Of a stretch of 64,000 bases of DNA, positions 1 through 10,249 are shown one piece after another. The stretch is from Kingdonia uniflora (taxonomy: Eukaryota > Streptophyta > Magnoliopsida > Ranunculales > Circaeasteraceae): the NCBI GenBank assembly GCA_014058105.1, contig JACGCM010001793.1, forward strand, positions 1,054,001 through 1,118,000, read 5' to 3'. A program made the translations under genes and the position numbers. The notes beneath the pieces are model-generated. The model did no database searches. It was not told the origin of the DNA and was given only the letters and a program-made list of their open reading frames with translations. The number at the start of each line of letters is the position of its first letter. Position 1 is the first letter of the stretch.

Positions 1-131
1 GAAGTAGAGTGATGTGTGGGAGAAAAAACTTGGAAGTTTTATTGAATAAACAAAAATGTACATTGGATGGAGATGAAAATCTCACTTTTGGAATAGAAAA
101 AATGAGAAATTAAAATGGAGTAGTGAGGGAC

Positions 132-1262
132 TTAATGATGGTACCGTTTCAATCGCCTTGTATTCCAAAGATTTGAGATGTAAACTCCCTCCTATGTTAT
201 GAGGCAATATGATCCCAGTCCTGAGAGACCTATTATATAGAATGGACCCTCCCAATTTTCAGCTAGTTTCCCAACATGAGGCTCTTTTTTGTGTTGAAGG
301 ATTTCTCTGAGGACCAGATCATCGATTTGGAAGGTACGGTTTCTGACTCATTTGTGGTACGAACTGGCCAGCATATGGTAATATCGACCGAGGTTAGCGA
401 TGGTGTATTCTCTAGTCTTATTGATCCAATTGAGGTTGCAGGCTAATTCGAACTCGTTTTCCTCATCAGTTAGCTCATGATCTATGACTGGATGATGATA
501 TTTGAGGGAATGACGGCTTCAGAGCCATAGATATGGAGGAATAGAGTGATGCTGATTGATTGATGTGGAGTGGTACAATATGCCTATAAGACATGAGAAA
601 GTTCTCGAACCCGATTCCCTTTATTCTGTAAATGAAGCTTTTTCTTGAGCCCATCCACGATGGTTTTGTTAGTGATTTTGGCTTGGCCATTGCCTTGACG
701 GTTTTAAGGATTAAATGGTGAGTAGATGATATTGTATTGGTTGAGGAAAGCTATGAATTTTTCTCCAACGAATTGTGGCCCATTATCGAAATGAATTAGT
801 TAGGGGCACCCAAACTGAGTAATGATGTATTCCCAGATAAAAGAGACGACTTCTTCTTCTCTGGTTCGACAGAGTGGAACTGCCTCTGCCAATTTTGTAA
901 AATAATCTGTAGCTACGAGTAGGTGTTGACAGTTACCTGGAGAATTAGGAAACTCACCGATAAGATCGAGTGCCCATCTTTTGAATGGCCAAAACACCTT
1001 GCTTGCATGTAGATCGAGGGCAGGGGCGCGTATCATTTGTCCATGTCGTTGACATGTGTCACATTTGCCTGAGTACTCTTCTGCTTGTTGTGCATGCCCG
1101 ACCAAAATATTCCTCTTATAATTGCTCTGTTTGCTAGTGATCGACTTGTGGCGTGGGAGCTGCAAGTCCATTTATGTAAATTGCGGAGCATCTCGACCGC
1201 TTTTTTTCTAGAGAGGCACTTGAGCTAAGGTCCCATGACTGAACAGCGGTATAAGGTACCAT
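132..1262 (-). pseudogene. Tat-type integrase (element D), broken
   Basis: This would catalyse insertion of the retrotransposon cDNA. The open piece at 800-1171 carries the second half of the HHCC zinc finger (CDTCQRHG), then the start of the DDE core (ALDLIGEFPNSPG, VATDYFTK). The C-terminal part is visible near 475-690 in another frame. The inferred stop is TAA at 132-134 (minus), aligned with the stop of element A at 42002-42004. At least two frameshifts and several stops disrupt it. The family assignment is firm because the same domains lie in the same order in element A. Confidence 0.85.
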
Positions 1263-1459
1263 TTTAATTTGTGTAGCACTTTGAGTTATCGATCAGCTAT
1301 CGGAGCTCCTTTGGATCTGCTGAAAGTGGTCTGTTACATTTGTTGTCGATACCGAGATAACCTAGGAAGAGCTTTTGCCAATCGTCACCTTCTCCTTTAT
1401 CATCCCCAGTGTTGATCGTGCATACAGAAATGCGATCAATGCTGGGGGATGAAAATACT

Positions 1460-2385
1460 TTGATTTGGAGATATCGAGCTTCTGTTTCCAAGACACCGAC
1501 ATGATATGCCAAGAAATCAGCGTATCTATTTTCACCTCGAAGAAGATAATCGAGAGTTGCTTACGTGAACTTGCTCATCCTATCTGTAACGAGGGCTACA
1601 TATTTGATCATCTTGCCATTTTTCTTTTTATTACTCAGAGTAATGGTGAACGATGGTTAGTTAATCTGTGTAAACTGAGAGTTCTAAAACGCCGAGCTCA
1701 AGTGCGAGGTCGAGTCCATGAATAAGAACTTCGTATTCGGTGACATTGTTTAAGGCCTCAAAATCCTAGCGGATTGATTTCTCAATTCTATCGTTGGAAG
1801 GGGTAATCAATACGATTCCAATTCCTAACCCTGCAAGTCCAGCTGATCCATCTGTAAGAAATCTCCACCCTTTCCTTGTTATCCATTCAGCTCGCACATC
1901 AAATACTTTGGGGGGTGGATCTTCTGTAATTCCCTCTACAAGGTCAGGATCGTGCTCCTCCCACTCGGGATTTTCCCCTGGAAAATCCATGAAAAAATTG
2001 ACAACGGCCTGACCTTTTTCAGAATAAAGTTGTTCGAACTTGATATCATGTTCTCTCAAACTTACTGACCATTGTTGCACTCTCCTTGATTTTCTTTTTA
2101 GGACAATTCCTCCTGAAGTGGGTAGTTCGCTATGACTTTGACTAAATGAGCTTCGGAGTAGTGCTTAAATTTATGCGAAGTGTAAACAAGAGTGAGAAGA
2201 AGTTTTTCAATTTTAGAATACCTCATTTCTGCTGTAGTGAGGGTTTTGCTAATAAAGTAGATTGGTTTCTTGATTTTTCCATCAAGTCGAATGAGAACCG
2301 AGCTGATTGAAATATCGGTAACTGCTAGGTAGATATTCAGTTCCTTATTATCTACTGGGATACTCATTGTGGGAGACCTCCCCAA
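1460..2385 (-). pseudogene. RT-linked RNase H plus Tat archaeal-type RNase H (element D), broken
   Basis: The piece at 2098-2385 matches the RNase H domain that follows RT in gypsy pol (KPIYFISKTLT, AEMRYSKIEKLLL). The piece at 1766-2080 continues into a linker and then the second RNase H (GWRFLTDGSAGLAGLGIGIV). A double RNase H is established for the Tat lineage. Downstream the reading continues in other frames towards about 1460. Both domains are interrupted by stops, so no activity is expected. Confidence 0.8.
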
Positions 2386-2391
2386 AGAGGT

Positions 2392-3518
2392 TTAGAGATC
2401 CTGAAAAGCTGCTTCACATTCTAATGTCCATTTGACTTCTACATTTGGCTGAACTTTTCCTATTTTTGCACAACTACGGAGTAGTAGGAACAGCCAATGA
2501 TAGCGGTCTGAAGATTTTGAAATGAATCGGTTGATGGCGGTAATATTTTCGGCAAGTTTCTCTACGTGTTTCGTTATCTTTTGAGATGACATGTTGAGAA
2601 AAGCCCGAATCTGATCTGGATCGGCCTCAATCCTTTTCTTGTTGATGAAGTGGCCGAGAAATCGACCTAAATGTACTATAAATGGACACTTATCAGGATT
2701 GAGACGTATCCTAGAAGATCGAAGAATGTTAAATATTGTGTTTAGATCAGTAATGCTTGGCTGAATGTATGTTCTTGCACAAGAGATCGTCAATGCAGAC
2801 TTCCACGACTTTTCCAAGATATGCTTTGAACATAGTAGTCATCAACCATTGATAAGTCGTGCCTGTGTTTTTTAAGTCCGAAGGGCATGACTTTGTAGCA
2901 GTAAAGTCCTCTTTCTGTAATGGAAGTGGTCTTTTCTTGATCTTCTTCCAAGAGTAATATCTGATTGTATCCAGAAGTAGCGTCCATCATAGATTGGAGT
3001 TCATGATCTGCTTTGGAATCAAAGATTTGATGAATGTTTGGAAGAGGGAAATTATCCTTTGGAGTATGTTTGTTTAGATCGGTAAAATTTACACAAACTC
3101 AAACTTTTCCATTCTTCTTAGGGACATCGATGATGTTGGATATCCAATCTGGATATTTTGTTTCTCAAATGAATCCTACTTTGATCAATTTCTCAATCTC
3201 CATGTTAACTTTATCTCGAAGCCGAGGTGACAGTCGTTGATGGCCAATTTTTGACATGCCTTGGCTGGATCGACCCCATGCATCTCTTCGAAAGTCCTCA
3301 CAAAAATGTCTCGAATTAGTTGAAAGAACTAAATGAGAGCCTCATTTTCGTGCTGAACCAGCTTAGTATCGATGAAAGTACCTTTGCTAGGTCCATCAAT
3401 GTTGATGTATTCTGTGGGCTCCTCTGTAGAAGGCTGATCATCAAGGTGATCAGCTTTCTGTAATTGCTATACAGCGTATCTATCTGAGGTATCTAGAATT
3501 GTTGAGACGGTATTTTCG
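2392..3518 (-). pseudogene. Reverse transcriptase (element D), broken
   Basis: RT would copy the element RNA into cDNA. Visible pieces are MMDATSGYNQILL and CYKVMPFGLK (2790-2990) and a thumb/connection segment with RLNPDKCPF and GRFLGHFINKK (2392-2817). The catalytic dyad region falls where the frame changes near 2790-2820. The N-terminal part runs up to the CACTA insertion at 3519, where the homologous position in element A (about 38590) is continuous. Decayed but unambiguous. Confidence 0.85.
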
Positions 3519-3532
3519 CACTACAACAAATA
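3519..3532 (+). repeat. CACTA left terminal inverted repeat
   Basis: CACTACAACAAATA, directly preceded by TCG (3516-3518). It pairs with the right repeat apart from the second base. Confidence 0.92.
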
Positions 3533-3535
3533 TTG

Positions 3536-3770
3536 GTTTCGATGTCACTCAATTAAAGTCATTTTTCAAAAAATGACGTTAATTAGTATATTTTTCGCTT
3601 AATCCTATAATTTAAATTGGTGAGTTAGTTTACTAAGTCATTTTTTTGAAAGATGACATTGCTGCTTGTCTTTTGTCTATGGACGACGCCATTTTTAGAA
3701 AAATGACATAAACAACATTAGATAACTGGCAGGCATTCACATTGTTTTTCATCTAAATGACATTGTTTCT
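3536..3770. repeat. CACTA left subterminal repeats
   Basis: At least six copies of a roughly 8-12-bp motif related to AAATGACGTT or its reverse complement, in both orientations, often as short hairpins (for example TCATTTTTCAAAAAATGACG near 3568). Subterminal arrays of this kind bind the TNPA-type protein in known CACTA elements. Confidence 0.8.
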
Positions 3771-6182
3771 ATCTATTAAATATTGACTGAAAGCCGACTC
3801 ACTCTTCACTCCCATTCTTGTGTGTGAGAGAGAGTGTTCGAGAGGGAGTAAAGGCGATGAATTTGTTCTCACTGTCTCAGGAATCTCCATGTTTCCTCCT
3901 CCATAAATTCAAATCTCTCAACCCCAACCTCAGACTTCAACAATAACAACTCTATCACACTCTCTACTTTACCTCCTCTTGCAACTCTTCAAAACCTTCA
4001 GCCGCTACCCCAGATCCATATCTAGATGAAGATCCTTCAAATGCGATGAGTATGAAACAAATGCGAGAGATAAGATCTAGGATTTACAAAAATCAAATGT
4101 GAAGTGTTGGTATGAATCCCTATGTCGAGGATAGTCGCCATATTGAAAACATAAGTGTGGAAACCCTAATTAAGTGGAAAGACAATTTCAAATTAAGCAA
4201 TCTCTGGCCCTAATCTGCAAAGAATCAAACATTGAGCAGGTAAGAAGTTTCCCAATTTTTTGTTTTGAATGTTATCGTTTGAGGATTTGGCTAATTCGTT
4301 GTTCACGATTCCCCAATTTGGTTTGATTACATAATGTAGCATTAAGTACCCTGCCCCTTCACCAAAGTGATTGTTGAGTTTTGCATCGTTAAATATTCAG
4401 ATGTAAACCATAAACTCTAAACTTATTTTTCTACTTGTATTTTTTTCTTTCTCCTTTGGGTATTTTTGATTAGTGTTTTCTAGTTTTTGTAATTTTATCT
4501 CTGTTGTAAATTGATTTTTCTTAATGGTTCTCTTTGATTGATAATATTTTTTTTATCTAGTTGTTCTTACTGTAATTTGAGTTTGTGTCTGCTTAATTTA
4601 GTATTAATGGTGTTCTCATTTAGGGCTTTGAGCAGATAGTATATAGCTTGGCTTTAGATTAGATGGTGTTCTCAATGGGTCTGTTTGATTTGGTGTTAAT
4701 AATGTTCACATTTAGATTTCAAATAGAAATTATTTAGCTTAGCTTCAACCTAACCCTACAGAGTTTAAAATTGAGTTACCCTCTTTAACAGATTCTAAGA
4801 CCTACTAGCTTAGAACTTGAAAAATTTAGATACCTCTGTTGGTTTAGAGCAAAAGGTCTTAAACAAGGGCCTTTAGTTGTTCAAATCTGCATGGTGATTC
4901 CTCCAAAAATCACGGTACGCCCTGTTGAGGCAGATCTAGGGTTTCATCAAGTTTAATTTAGGTTTGAATGATTTGTGGAAGTTGGAACAGATTTGGATTT
5001 CGGATTGTAGAGGAATGAGATCAAGATCGAGGAGGAGTGAGTGATTAGGAGCGACATGGTTAGTTAGAGAAAGAAGGGAGATGAAGACGAGCGGCATGGT
5101 AAAACTTGATGAACAAATCAAAGCAAAAATGTCAGCAATATATTCCACATACAGTATATCACAATGTATCAAAATATTTGGACACCAAATAACCACAATT
5201 ATAAGAACTGTTAGTTAAGATATTCAACTGTACGAAATGAAATTGCTTAAAGGTTTTCATTAATCATGAGATTAATGATTTGAGAATGGCAACAACTCAA
5301 AAGTGTTATCAGTCTATTTTTGAAGATCAACTCTAAAATCACTAAGCATAATGATAGCATATTCTTCATCTAGTCTGAGTGTACCCTTATTACTCTTTCT
5401 GTATACATTGATAATTATAGTCTTCGAAACTGTTCTTAATGTCTTTTATAGTGGCTACTAGTCTCTTTGGTTCCCATGGAGGCCTAGTTTTTGTGGTTAA
5501 CAGTAGTTGAGCTATTTCTAAATTAGTATACACAGTTATCTTCTGTATCTTATTGAGCTTAGCTAACAGAAGGTTGTGATCTCCTTCATAAGAAAGCCAA
5601 CACTACAGAGAACAGGGAAGCTCGAATAAACTATTGTCCATTTGATGTCTTTATGACTGTGATAGTCTGAGGTCTACTATATCCACAGTCCCTCAGTACT
5701 CCAATGCTCCTGACATTTGTAAGAGCTCCATCAATGTTGAAGTGTTTAGAGCATAAACATTGCATGTAAATGTTAATGCCACAGTTATTAATATAAAGTC
5801 AGGTTTTTCTTATGCTGTTGGTAAGCTATCCCTTATCTAAGTTGTGCGATTTTGTTTACTTATTCAAACATATTTTTGAAGTTGAAGTCTCAGCTTTACT
5901 CAACTCTTTCACACAAAAGAATAGTAATACAACTACACAAGTACTATTTGGTTACCTCTCTTCATTTACTTCTTTCTAAAACTTTCTCCTTCTACCCAAA
6001 CTAGATTATAAACCAAATACCATACCCCATTTCCATTTATAGCTTCTTATTTTTGTGTTTATGTCTTCATCTATATCTCTTGACTATGTTTTTTTTCTCT
6101 ACCTTTATTCAATTGGTATTCATGTATGTGCTTTCTTTCACATGATCAGATGTAGATTAGAGACCAGCGATAGCCACCTGCA
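3771..6182. other. CACTA interior, no recognisable gene
   Basis: AT-rich sequence without a convincing reading frame. The part around 3830-4250 has a C/T-rich leader-like composition, and a possible splice donor (CAGGTAAG) lies near 4236, so it may be untranslated sequence from a captured gene. The rest shows only short scattered frames. Confidence 0.4.
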
Positions 6183-6360
6183 ATGCAGCCAAAGAATATG
6201 TGGGGAGGAGACAGCTACATATCCGTACACTATTTATATGACCATGATCTACAAGAGAATGCTGAGAAAAAAAGAATAAAGGAGGCCTTGTCTCCACCAC
6301 AAGATGTTGTTTGCAAGAAGCAAAATGCATTTGGAGGAGAATCTGACTTATTAAAGGTAC
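6183..6360 (+). pseudogene. Exon-like open segment of unknown origin inside the CACTA
   Basis: An open stretch of about 59 codons with a mixed, coding-like composition (includes YLYDHDLQENAEKKRIKEAL). A GGTACT follows at the end and could be a splice donor. I do not recognise the family. It stands out from the low-complexity surroundings and, with the other captured pieces in this element, is best read as a transduplicated exon. It could equally be chance. Confidence 0.3.
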
Positions 6361-6578
6361 TACTACTACTGTACTAGTTAACATCCTTTGTTACTCTTAT
6401 CTTTCTTACTAGAGTAGCTTTCTTGGCCATCTTTTGTAGAGCCAGTAACATATATACAAGCAAAATTAAATAAGTTCCAATACATAATTAAAAGTCTCTT
6501 TAACAGAAAACTGCCCCAGTATATCTGGCTTGAAAAAGCAAATATCTGGGCCCTGCTAAGATCCACCCCTGCAGAAGT

Positions 6579-6671
6579 AAGAAGGTGGTTGCTGTGGATG
6601 TTGGGGTTCCAAGCAACCATATTTCCAGTTCACTTGAGAAAGAGCTGCGTGATCTTTCAAAACAGAACTAG
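6579..6671 (+). pseudogene. Exon-like tail of an unknown gene inside the CACTA
   Basis: Thirty codons ending in TAG read KKVVAVDVGVPSNHISSSLE and continue with a charged stretch (KELRDLSKQN). Upstream sequence is not open in the same frame beyond about 6570. The composition looks protein-coding, possibly the last exon of a captured gene. Family unknown. Confidence 0.3.
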
Positions 6672-7206
6672 TCCAATCATCCCTCCACGCATCTATTTTA
6701 TCACATGTATCCACAATCTAAAATGATTCCTTAACTAAGTCAGAAAAAATATTTTTAATACATGCCGGCATTGAAGATCTTTTGTAACAGTTAATCTTTT
6801 TTTTTGTGTTTGTATAAGAGGCATTTTTTAAGACAAAAAGTAACTCTTACACTGATAATATTACAAAACTCACTATAGCTACTCTTTCTTTGGTTTAGAA
6901 TCTTTAGATTGACACCCATTAACTGAGTATTCAGTAACAGATACAACCTACTCCAGCCAATGACATATCAGAGATTCCTTCAGAGAGCTTTTTTGGAACC
7001 ATTGGCATCCTCTATACAAATGATAGATGTGTAGTGTCTGTATAGCACTTTTGAGTCCTGATTCATGACCTTGTCGGGATTACTTCTAGCATCAAGTTTT
7101 TGCAGAGCAAATATCATCCAAAGAGTGAGCATGGAAGTAGAAAAGCATGTGCTTTGGTTCTTTTTTCGGCCAAGCTATATGAATTCGCAAAGTAAAACCA
7201 TCTTTG
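6672..7206. other. CACTA interior, nothing recognised
   Basis: AT-rich sequence with no supported gene on either strand. Confidence 0.4.
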
Positions 7207-7735
7207 ATAAATAAAAGATCTTCCCAAAAAGGGCCTACCCAGCAAGTTTTCTCTTAAATCCCTTTTCTGAATATTCGGAAATATCCATAACAACTGGACC
7301 TTAATCTCGTACAATTCGTCTCGAGATCACATTCAAAATTTGAGTAATCCAACATTGAAGATTTCAAGAGTTGATAAGATCTGCAACCACATCTGCATTC
7401 AAGGGCTTTTCGTTCAATGCATGGCAAATGTATTTTGTCAAAAATTTCCTCTGTATCAAAACCTTAGATGAATAAGAGATCTTCCCAAAAAGGGCCTGCA
7501 CAACAAGTTTTCTCTTGAATCCCTTTTCTGGATATACGGAAATATCCATAACAACTGGACCGTTATCTCGTACGATTCGTCTCGAGATCTCATTCAAAAC
7601 TTGAGCAACCTGGGTATCATCCAATGTTGAAGACTTCCTGAGTTGGATAAGATCTGCAACCACGACCGCATTGAAGGGCTTTTCGTTCAATGCCATAGCG
7701 AATGTATTTCATCAAAATTTCCTCTGTATCAAAAC
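7207..7735 (-). repeat. Tandem duplication, about 261-273 bp per copy
   Basis: The segment from about 7207 to 7466 repeats at about 7468 to 7735. GATCTTCCCAAAAAGGGCC occurs at 7217 and 7478 (offset 261) and CGTTCAATGC at 7411 and 7684 (offset 273), so small indels separate the copies. Confidence 0.85.
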
Positions 7736-7905
7736 CTGTCTTTTGAGTAAGAGCAATAAGAGTTGGATTCTGTATTTCATATCTTCCGTTTTGTAACATC
7801 TCATCTACTGATTTGCACAAGAAAGCATTTTTGTTAACCAATTTGCGCCTTTTCTCCTTGGGTGAGTTGAGCTTCCTCACAGTCTTAACTTGAGCATCCT
7901 TGGGC
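7207..7905 (-). pseudogene. Captured gene fragment of unknown family with internal tandem duplication
   Basis: The minus strand is open over 7617-7880 and 7364-7696 with one frameshift between them. It reads as a genuine protein: AFLCKSVDEMLQNGRY, IALTQKTGFDTEEILMKYIR, then ADLIQLRKSSTLDDTQVAQ, NEISRRIVRDNGPVVMDIS and GFKRKLVVQALFGKISY. It is basic and predicted mostly helical. No catalytic motif or family is recognised. A second, more decayed copy of the C-terminal half follows at 7207-7466, offset 261-273 bp. It lies just downstream of the PRMT6-like fragment on the same strand, so the two may have been captured together or transcribed as a chimera. Confidence 0.5.
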
Positions 7906-7919
7906 TAACAAAAAAAGCC

Positions 7920-8201
7920 TCTTTCCTTGGATATACTTCTGATGATGCATAATCGCAGCTTTATACGTATCCGATCGCACACGATCCTTGATCATCTCTT
8001 CATGGATACCAACATGAGAGTAAGATTGAAAATACGCCATATCGAAATCCGTACAAGGAGGAGACTGAGATGATGATGATTGTTTCTACTCCATGGAATT
8101 AGAAACCCTTGAATTAGATGATTCATTCCCAAATCTTGAGTTTATCTTCACTCCGCCTCGAAATCGCTTTCTCGAAGAGGCGCTGTTGTTGTGGTAGCCA
8201 T
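7920..8201 (-). pseudogene. PRMT6-like arginine methyltransferase, captured 5' exon fragment
   Basis: Minus-strand translation gives PPCTDFDMAYFQSYSHVG followed by IHEEMIKDRVRSDTYKAAIM and an HHQKYIQGK end. This matches the start of the catalytic region of plant PRMT6-type protein arginine N-methyltransferases, up to the residues just before the SAM-binding VxDVGxGTG motif, which is absent. Upstream is a Ser/Asn-rich leader with an in-frame TAG, and an ATG at 8201-8199 in another frame. PRMTs methylate arginines on histones and other proteins using SAM. Here only the first exon is present, so no enzyme can be made. It is typical of host gene pieces carried by CACTA transposons. Confidence 0.85.
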
Positions 8202-8231
8202 TACCCGAGCTTGTAGGTAACATTACTCAAT

Positions 8232-8475
8232 CGTTGTCTCTTGTAACAGTTTATCACATCCCCAGATCTGGTAAAGAACTTCTATCTCATGTATCAGCCC
8301 ACATTCCTTCTTTGTTTATCAAGATCCATGACAGCTTCATTAACATTGCTGTGTTAATATCCTTAAATTTTCTCAATCCCAGACCTCCCTCATTAACTGG
8401 TTTGCAGCATTTCTCCCAGCTAACTGTAACACCTTTTCTCTTGCATGGATCCTCTGACCATAGGAAGTTATTATG
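8232..8475 (-). mobile_element. LINE (non-LTR retrotransposon) fragment, C-terminal zinc-binding RT region
   Basis: The minus strand reads NNFLWSEDPCKRKGVTVSWE, then KCCKPVNEGGLGLRKFKDIN, then TAMLMKLSWILI. This is the conserved region downstream of RT in plant L1-type LINEs (the zf-RVT region: FLW, K.W...C.P...GGLGLR, N.A...KL.W). Only about 75 codons remain, ending in a stop. It is a nested or captured scrap inside the CACTA. Confidence 0.85.
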
Positions 8476-8892
8476 ATAGTCTCACAATCTTTAATAATAG
8501 AAGCATACCCTTTGTTTCTTCTATTTATGAATCATTTTGAATTTATTTCCTGCCCTAATGTTAATGATGCCAGTGACCAATAGACTAATGTTTCCTTTGA
8601 TAAGTTTTACTTTTACCAAGGCATTCTTCCTATGGTGTTCTAGAGAAATTTGTGACAGTGTTGAGCGAACCAATAGACTGATGTTTTATCATCTTTTGAT
8701 CACAACAAAATGATACCATTAGATATTTTAATGATGCAATTAAAGAAGGAACTGGAGTTTCTATTTTCCGCAAAAAGAGTACGGGAGAAGATGGAAAATG
8801 ATTGTTTACTGGTACACAATTTTTATCTTTGTTTATCATCATAAAGTTACTAGCATTAGATGCATTGATTCTTTTCATTTACTTATTTAAAG
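8476..8892. other. CACTA interior, nothing recognised
   Basis: AT-rich, with no supported gene. It may be intron sequence of the gene piece that follows at 8893. Confidence 0.35.
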
Positions 8893-9049
8893 GTATGATG
8901 GAGATTCAACTATTGGTCATAGATTATACAAGGAAATAACTAAGGTTGAGTTCATGAAGATGAAAGGGAAAGGGCGCTTGACACAACCAACAAATAGTTA
9001 TCAATGGGAAACTCTTGCAACTAACCTCGTGGAGTTTCAGCAAATATCT
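8893..9049 (+). pseudogene. Exon-like fragment of a captured plant gene, with splice donor
   Basis: Fifty-two open codons between a possible acceptor (AAAG at 8890-8893) and a clean donor CTGTAAGT (GT at 9050). The peptide includes YDGDSTIGHRLYKEITKVEF and TQPTNSYQWETLATNLVEFQ. It looks like a real plant exon. It faintly recalls plant DDT-domain-type nuclear proteins, but I cannot confirm this. Further short exon-like pieces follow after TAG at about 9452 (ATYGDPECIIVTEVKSF) and after GACAG at about 9619 (VYKLIQINRNTQKHSKA), which would fit a spliced gene fragment on the plus strand. Confidence 0.45.
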
Positions 9050-9905
9050 GTAAGTACACATGTAAGTAAATGTAGCATTTCTGATGATATGTAGCCTTAA
9101 TTTTTATTTTCATCTAGAGTCTCTAACCAGAGTATATAATCTGAGCCATTAAGTCCTATTTTTCATATTTATGAAAAGGATTCCCAACTCAAAACTGTGG
9201 TTTTTCCATATGTGAATACACACCTGAGAAAAGGATTCCCAACTGAAGGATAGTGGTTTGCAGTGATGTGGTGTTCACACAGTTGCACACTCTCATACAA
9301 CTTAAAATTTACCAGGGTTAAGCATGGTAATGTTATTTCCCCCCTCTTTTAACCCTATCGATGTAGTACAGTTACTTTTATATAGATATCTTGTACATTA
9401 TTACAAACTTTCCTTATGTTTAGCTAATTTCGACTCCAATCTTGTACATAGGCAACTTATGGGGATCCAGAATGTATAATTGTCACGGAGGTGAAATCCT
9501 TTAAACAAATAAGTATTTTGATCTTATTCTGTATTATTTTCTTTTCTTTTACGATTGTAAGCATATTATTGTGTACTCATATTTACAGAGCTAATGTTTA
9601 ATTTGTATGCTTTGACAGGTTTACAAATTGATCCAGATTAATAGAAACACACAAAAACACTCAAAGGCTGTAAGCATTCTGGCAGGGAAACATCTGAGAT
9701 CCTTCTTTATGGTTGCTTTATTAGTTTTTTTGTGCATTGGTTAAGGTTTACCAGTGATTTAGTTCTGTAATTCAAATAATGAAGTGATTAAGTTCGAACA
9801 CATTGTATTGAATGAAAGTAATATAATTTTTGTAGAATATGGTAGTGGTCCTGTACAGAGGACAGGGTAGTGGATTGATAATATTTGATTTTTAATTACT
9901 TTTTG
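9050..9905. other. Intron-like and unassigned CACTA interior
   Basis: Contains the two possible small exons mentioned for 8893-9049. Otherwise it is AT-rich without open frames. Confidence 0.35.
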
Positions 9906-10232
9906 TATTTTTCGAGGTATTGACGTCATTTCAAAAATGTCATTGTTGATAAATGAAAATGTTACCACGTCACTTCAAATATGATGTTAAAAAATTCAAC
10001 TATGTCATTTTTTAATGACGCCAATAGAATATATTAGTCGGCCGGCCACCGAAATTTGTATCAATAACATCATTTTTTGAAATCCCTTATACATCACTTT
10101 AATAATGACGTTAGTGCCTATCTTTCATCGTCACTTATTTAATGACGTTGGTAGTTCCTACCTTTTAACGTCATCGCCTTCGACGTCATTTGTACAAATG
10201 ATACGTCATTTTTTTAATGGCGAAAAAACCCG
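9906..10232. repeat. CACTA right subterminal repeats
   Basis: About ten copies of CGTCATTT/AAATGACG variants in both orientations (near 9925, 9940, 10002, 10015, 10068, 10106, 10128, 10171, 10182 and 10204), mirroring the left end. Confidence 0.82.
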
Positions 10233-10246
10233 TATTTGTTGTAGGG
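10233..10246 (-). repeat. CACTA right terminal inverted repeat
   Basis: TATTTGTTGTAGGG, followed by the target duplication TCG at 10247-10249. Confidence 0.9.
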
Positions 10247-10249
10247 TCG

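Larger units (their letters stand above)
3519..10246. mobile_element. CACTA (En/Spm) DNA transposon inserted into element D
   Basis: The left end begins CACTACAACAAATA at 3519-3532 and the right end is TATTTGTTGTAGGG at 10233-10246, inverted repeats with one mismatch in 14. They are flanked by TCG at 3516-3518 and TCG at 10247-10249, the 3-bp target duplication expected for CACTA. Removing the element joins sequence that is continuous in element A (about 38570-38600) and element B (about 28085-28115). Short inverted copies of an AAATGACG/CGTCATTT motif crowd both ends, as in CACTA subterminal regions. I find no transposase (TNPA/TNPD) gene, so it is probably non-autonomous. The inside holds captured gene pieces and a LINE fragment. 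Confidence 0.93.

Noticed and set aside
1465..2012. Plus-strand frames at 1465-1725 and 1794-2012
   Set aside because: They are antisense shadows of the RNase H region of element D; the same shadow appears opposite the RNase H of element A (40110-40343).
4936..5196. 86-codon minus-strand frame in the CACTA interior
   Set aside because: Low complexity with an AT-rich codon pattern, no recognisable domain and no partner exons.
8893..9049. Naming this exon as a DDT-domain gene
   Set aside because: The resemblance is from impression only. Without a search I cannot defend the family name, so it stays unknown.
10033..10042. GGCCGGCC palindrome, also near 19928
   Set aside because: Two isolated 8-bp matches without shared flanks. 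They are not evidence of a functional site.
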